IMG/VR virus record: IMGVR_UViG_3300031576_000288
Coordinates: 1-21,284 of that record
DNA: 21,284 nucleotides
DNA from: a virus
Direction: 5' to 3' (one strand)
Below, one piece after another: positions 20,449 to 21,284 of this stretch; positions within the stretch are counted from its first letter, which is position 1; the number at the start of each line of letters is the position of its first letter. The notes beneath the pieces were generated by a model. It ran no database searches. It was not told where the DNA came from and saw nothing but the letters and a program-made list of their open reading frames with translations. The translations under genes and the position numbers were made by a program.

Positions 20449-20688
20449 ATGCACGTTCTGATCCATGCCATCGACCTCACCGACGAGACGTCAGTCGTCG
20501 CGGTGAACCCTGAGCTTGTGGTTGTGAAGCTCGCCGAACGTCACGGTGTCTTGACGAGCGTGCACCTCCGGACTCGCGAGGACGCGTTGCGGCTCGGGAG
20601 CCTCTTCTTCGAGGCGATCACCGCGTTCGAACAAATCGCGGGCGATTGGTCGTCCCTGTGCCAGTCGGAACCCGAGGTGGTGTTGTGA
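20449..20688 (+). CDS. Small hypothetical protein between the two LPxTG genes
   Basis: A 79-residue protein starting at ATG 20449, 15 bases after the previous stop. GAAAGG at 20434-20439 may serve as ribosome binding site, though it is rather far. The N-terminal half is strand-rich (MHVLIHAIDL, SVVAVNPELVVVKLAE) and the C-terminal half one long helix (EDALRLGSLFFEAITAFEQI). It could be a compact alpha/beta fold. I recognise no family. The stop overlaps the GTG of the second LPxTG gene (GTGA), so it is translated with it. Confidence 0.55.
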   Translation: MHVLIHAIDLTDETSVVAVNPELVVVKLAERHGVLTSVHLRTREDALRLGSLFFEAITAFEQIAGDWSSLCQSEPEVVL

Positions 20689-20738
20689 CCGTGCAGTGTC
20701 CGCCGCATTCGACCGACCGGCCCGACTGCGCACCCACC
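20685..20738 (+). repeat. Conserved 54-bp block, copy 2 (N-terminus of LPxTG gene)
   Basis: The second copy of the 18-codon block at 19703-19756. The encoded residues are identical, while six third-position bases differ. Confidence 0.8.
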
Positions 20739-21002
20739 ACGACCACGACGACGCAACCGGAACCGACGACGACGGTGTCCGAGACGACGACCACCGTCGC
20801 CGAACAGACGACCACGACCGCAGCCGCGTCGACCACCACCGGCGACACCGTGATCGTCGCGACGACGAGCGTCGAAGTCCCCACGACCGCACCCGAACTC
20901 CCGATCACCGGCGCGTCGGATCTGCTCGGCACCCTCGCCCTCGTCGCGCTCGTGGCCGGTGCGGGCGTCCTCGCATGGGCACGACAGTGGGCACGACGAT
21001 GA
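20685..21002 (+). CDS. LPxTG-type cell-wall sorting protein, copy 2
   Basis: A 105-residue paralogue of 19694-20005. The GTG at 20685 overlaps the preceding stop; an in-frame upstream ATG at 20646 would only add residues that do not form a signal peptide. It carries the same N-terminal block (VQCPPHSTDRPDCAP), a longer Thr-rich stretch and LPITG. A hydrophobic segment (LLGTLALVALVAGAGVLAWA) and the basic end RQWARR follow. The two Cys in the block could pair or bind metal. The Thr-rich linker varies in length between copies, while the N-terminal block and sorting signal are kept, so those two parts are probably functional. Confidence 0.75.
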   Translation: MTVQCPPHSTDRPDCAPTTTTTTQPEPTTTVSETTTTVAEQTTTTAAASTTTGDTVIVATTSVEVPTTAPELPITGASDLLGTLALVALVAGAGVLAWARQWARR

Positions 21003-21284
21003 CCGCGTGGCGTGACTACCCGATCCTCGCCAAACAGATCCGGCCCGGCATGCACCTCCGCGTCGAACCCCTGCTCCCGCCCGAACGTGTCACCCGCACC
21101 GTCGACTTCGGCGACCACCTGATCGTCAACTTCGGGGCCGGTACCAGCGTCCGCTACCCCTCCACGTTGACGGTCCGGGTGCATGTGCCGCTCGACCCGC
21201 CCACCAAACCGACCGCGTGTGAACAGCACGACGACGATCTCGAACCTGCCGCGATCCACCGGCACCTCGTCGCCGTCCGCGAGA
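20999..21284 (+). CDS. Hypothetical early protein (5' part, runs off window)
   Basis: The ATG at 20999 overlaps the stop of the second LPxTG gene (ATGA), and the frame stays open to the end of the window (95 codons). The visible part has strands (MHLRVEPLL, TVDFGDHLIVNFG, STLTVRVHVPL) followed by an acidic, His-containing stretch (CEQHDDDLEPAAIHRH). This suggests a small beta-barrel N-terminus. I recognise no family. It is likely the next early gene. Confidence 0.6.
   Translation, partial: MTAWRDYPILAKQIRPGMHLRVEPLLPPERVTRTVDFGDHLIVNFGAGTSVRYPSTLTVRVHVPLDPPTKPTACEQHDDDLEPAAIHRHLVAVRE

Overview
The window looks like the tail, lysis, attachment/integration and immunity part of a temperate siphovirus (long non-contractile tail) that infects a GC-rich Gram-positive actinobacterium. 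The clues are the GC-rich coding sequence, many GTG starts and 1-4 base stop/start overlaps, and a tail gene order typical of actinophages. Two Thr-rich proteins end in LPxTG sortase signals. Thr-rich linkers of that kind are common in Acidimicrobiia, so that class is my guess for the host, without proof.

Layout. 1-2558: head closure, HK97-gp10-like connector, tail terminator, major tail protein and two overlapping tail-assembly chaperones placed for a -1 frameshift. 2574-12418: tape measure followed by a long run of tail-tip and minor tail genes. These include a glycoside hydrolase family 5-like protein with a beta-rich insert (8095-9969) and a DNRLRE-like protein carrying ten tandem ~20-residue repeats (10821-12092). 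12418-14554: lysis cassette, with an amidase endolysin followed by small genes, four of them for membrane proteins. 14551-16676: a BNR_4/PL24-PL25-like beta-propeller, a lipoprotein with a lysozyme-like domain and an unknown Trp/Arg-rich protein, closed by a terminator at 16709-16743. 16677-17004: non-coding, holding the terminator, a perfect 18-bp palindrome, the 3' half of a CAU-anticodon tRNA gene (probable attP core) and a hairpin before the integrase. 17005-18117: tyrosine integrase. 18114-18788: two minus-strand membrane-protein genes. 18877-19053: a small coiled-coil ORF. 18968-19697: divergent repressor and Cro-like genes separated by three 20-bp-spaced operator-like repeats. 19694-21284: early genes with two paralogous LPxTG proteins, an excisionase-like HTH protein and unknowns; the last gene runs off the window.

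The att core is flanked on both sides by phage genes (late genes left, integrase and immunity right). That is the order of an unintegrated phage genome with an intact attP, rather than of a prophage end. The rightward genes from 1 to 16676 probably form one or a few late transcripts. The immunity switch at 19401-19458 would control the early rightward genes.

Most notable are the twin LPxTG proteins that lack a signal peptide but share an 18-residue N-terminal block differing only at synonymous positions. Next come two candidate polysaccharide-degrading proteins (GH5 and BNR_4 lyase-like), the signal-bearing lysozyme-like lipoprotein, and the operator array with a probably leaderless cro gene. 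I see no defence island, CRISPR array, reverse transcriptase or toxin-antitoxin pair. Family calls come from motif recognition by eye, without database searches.
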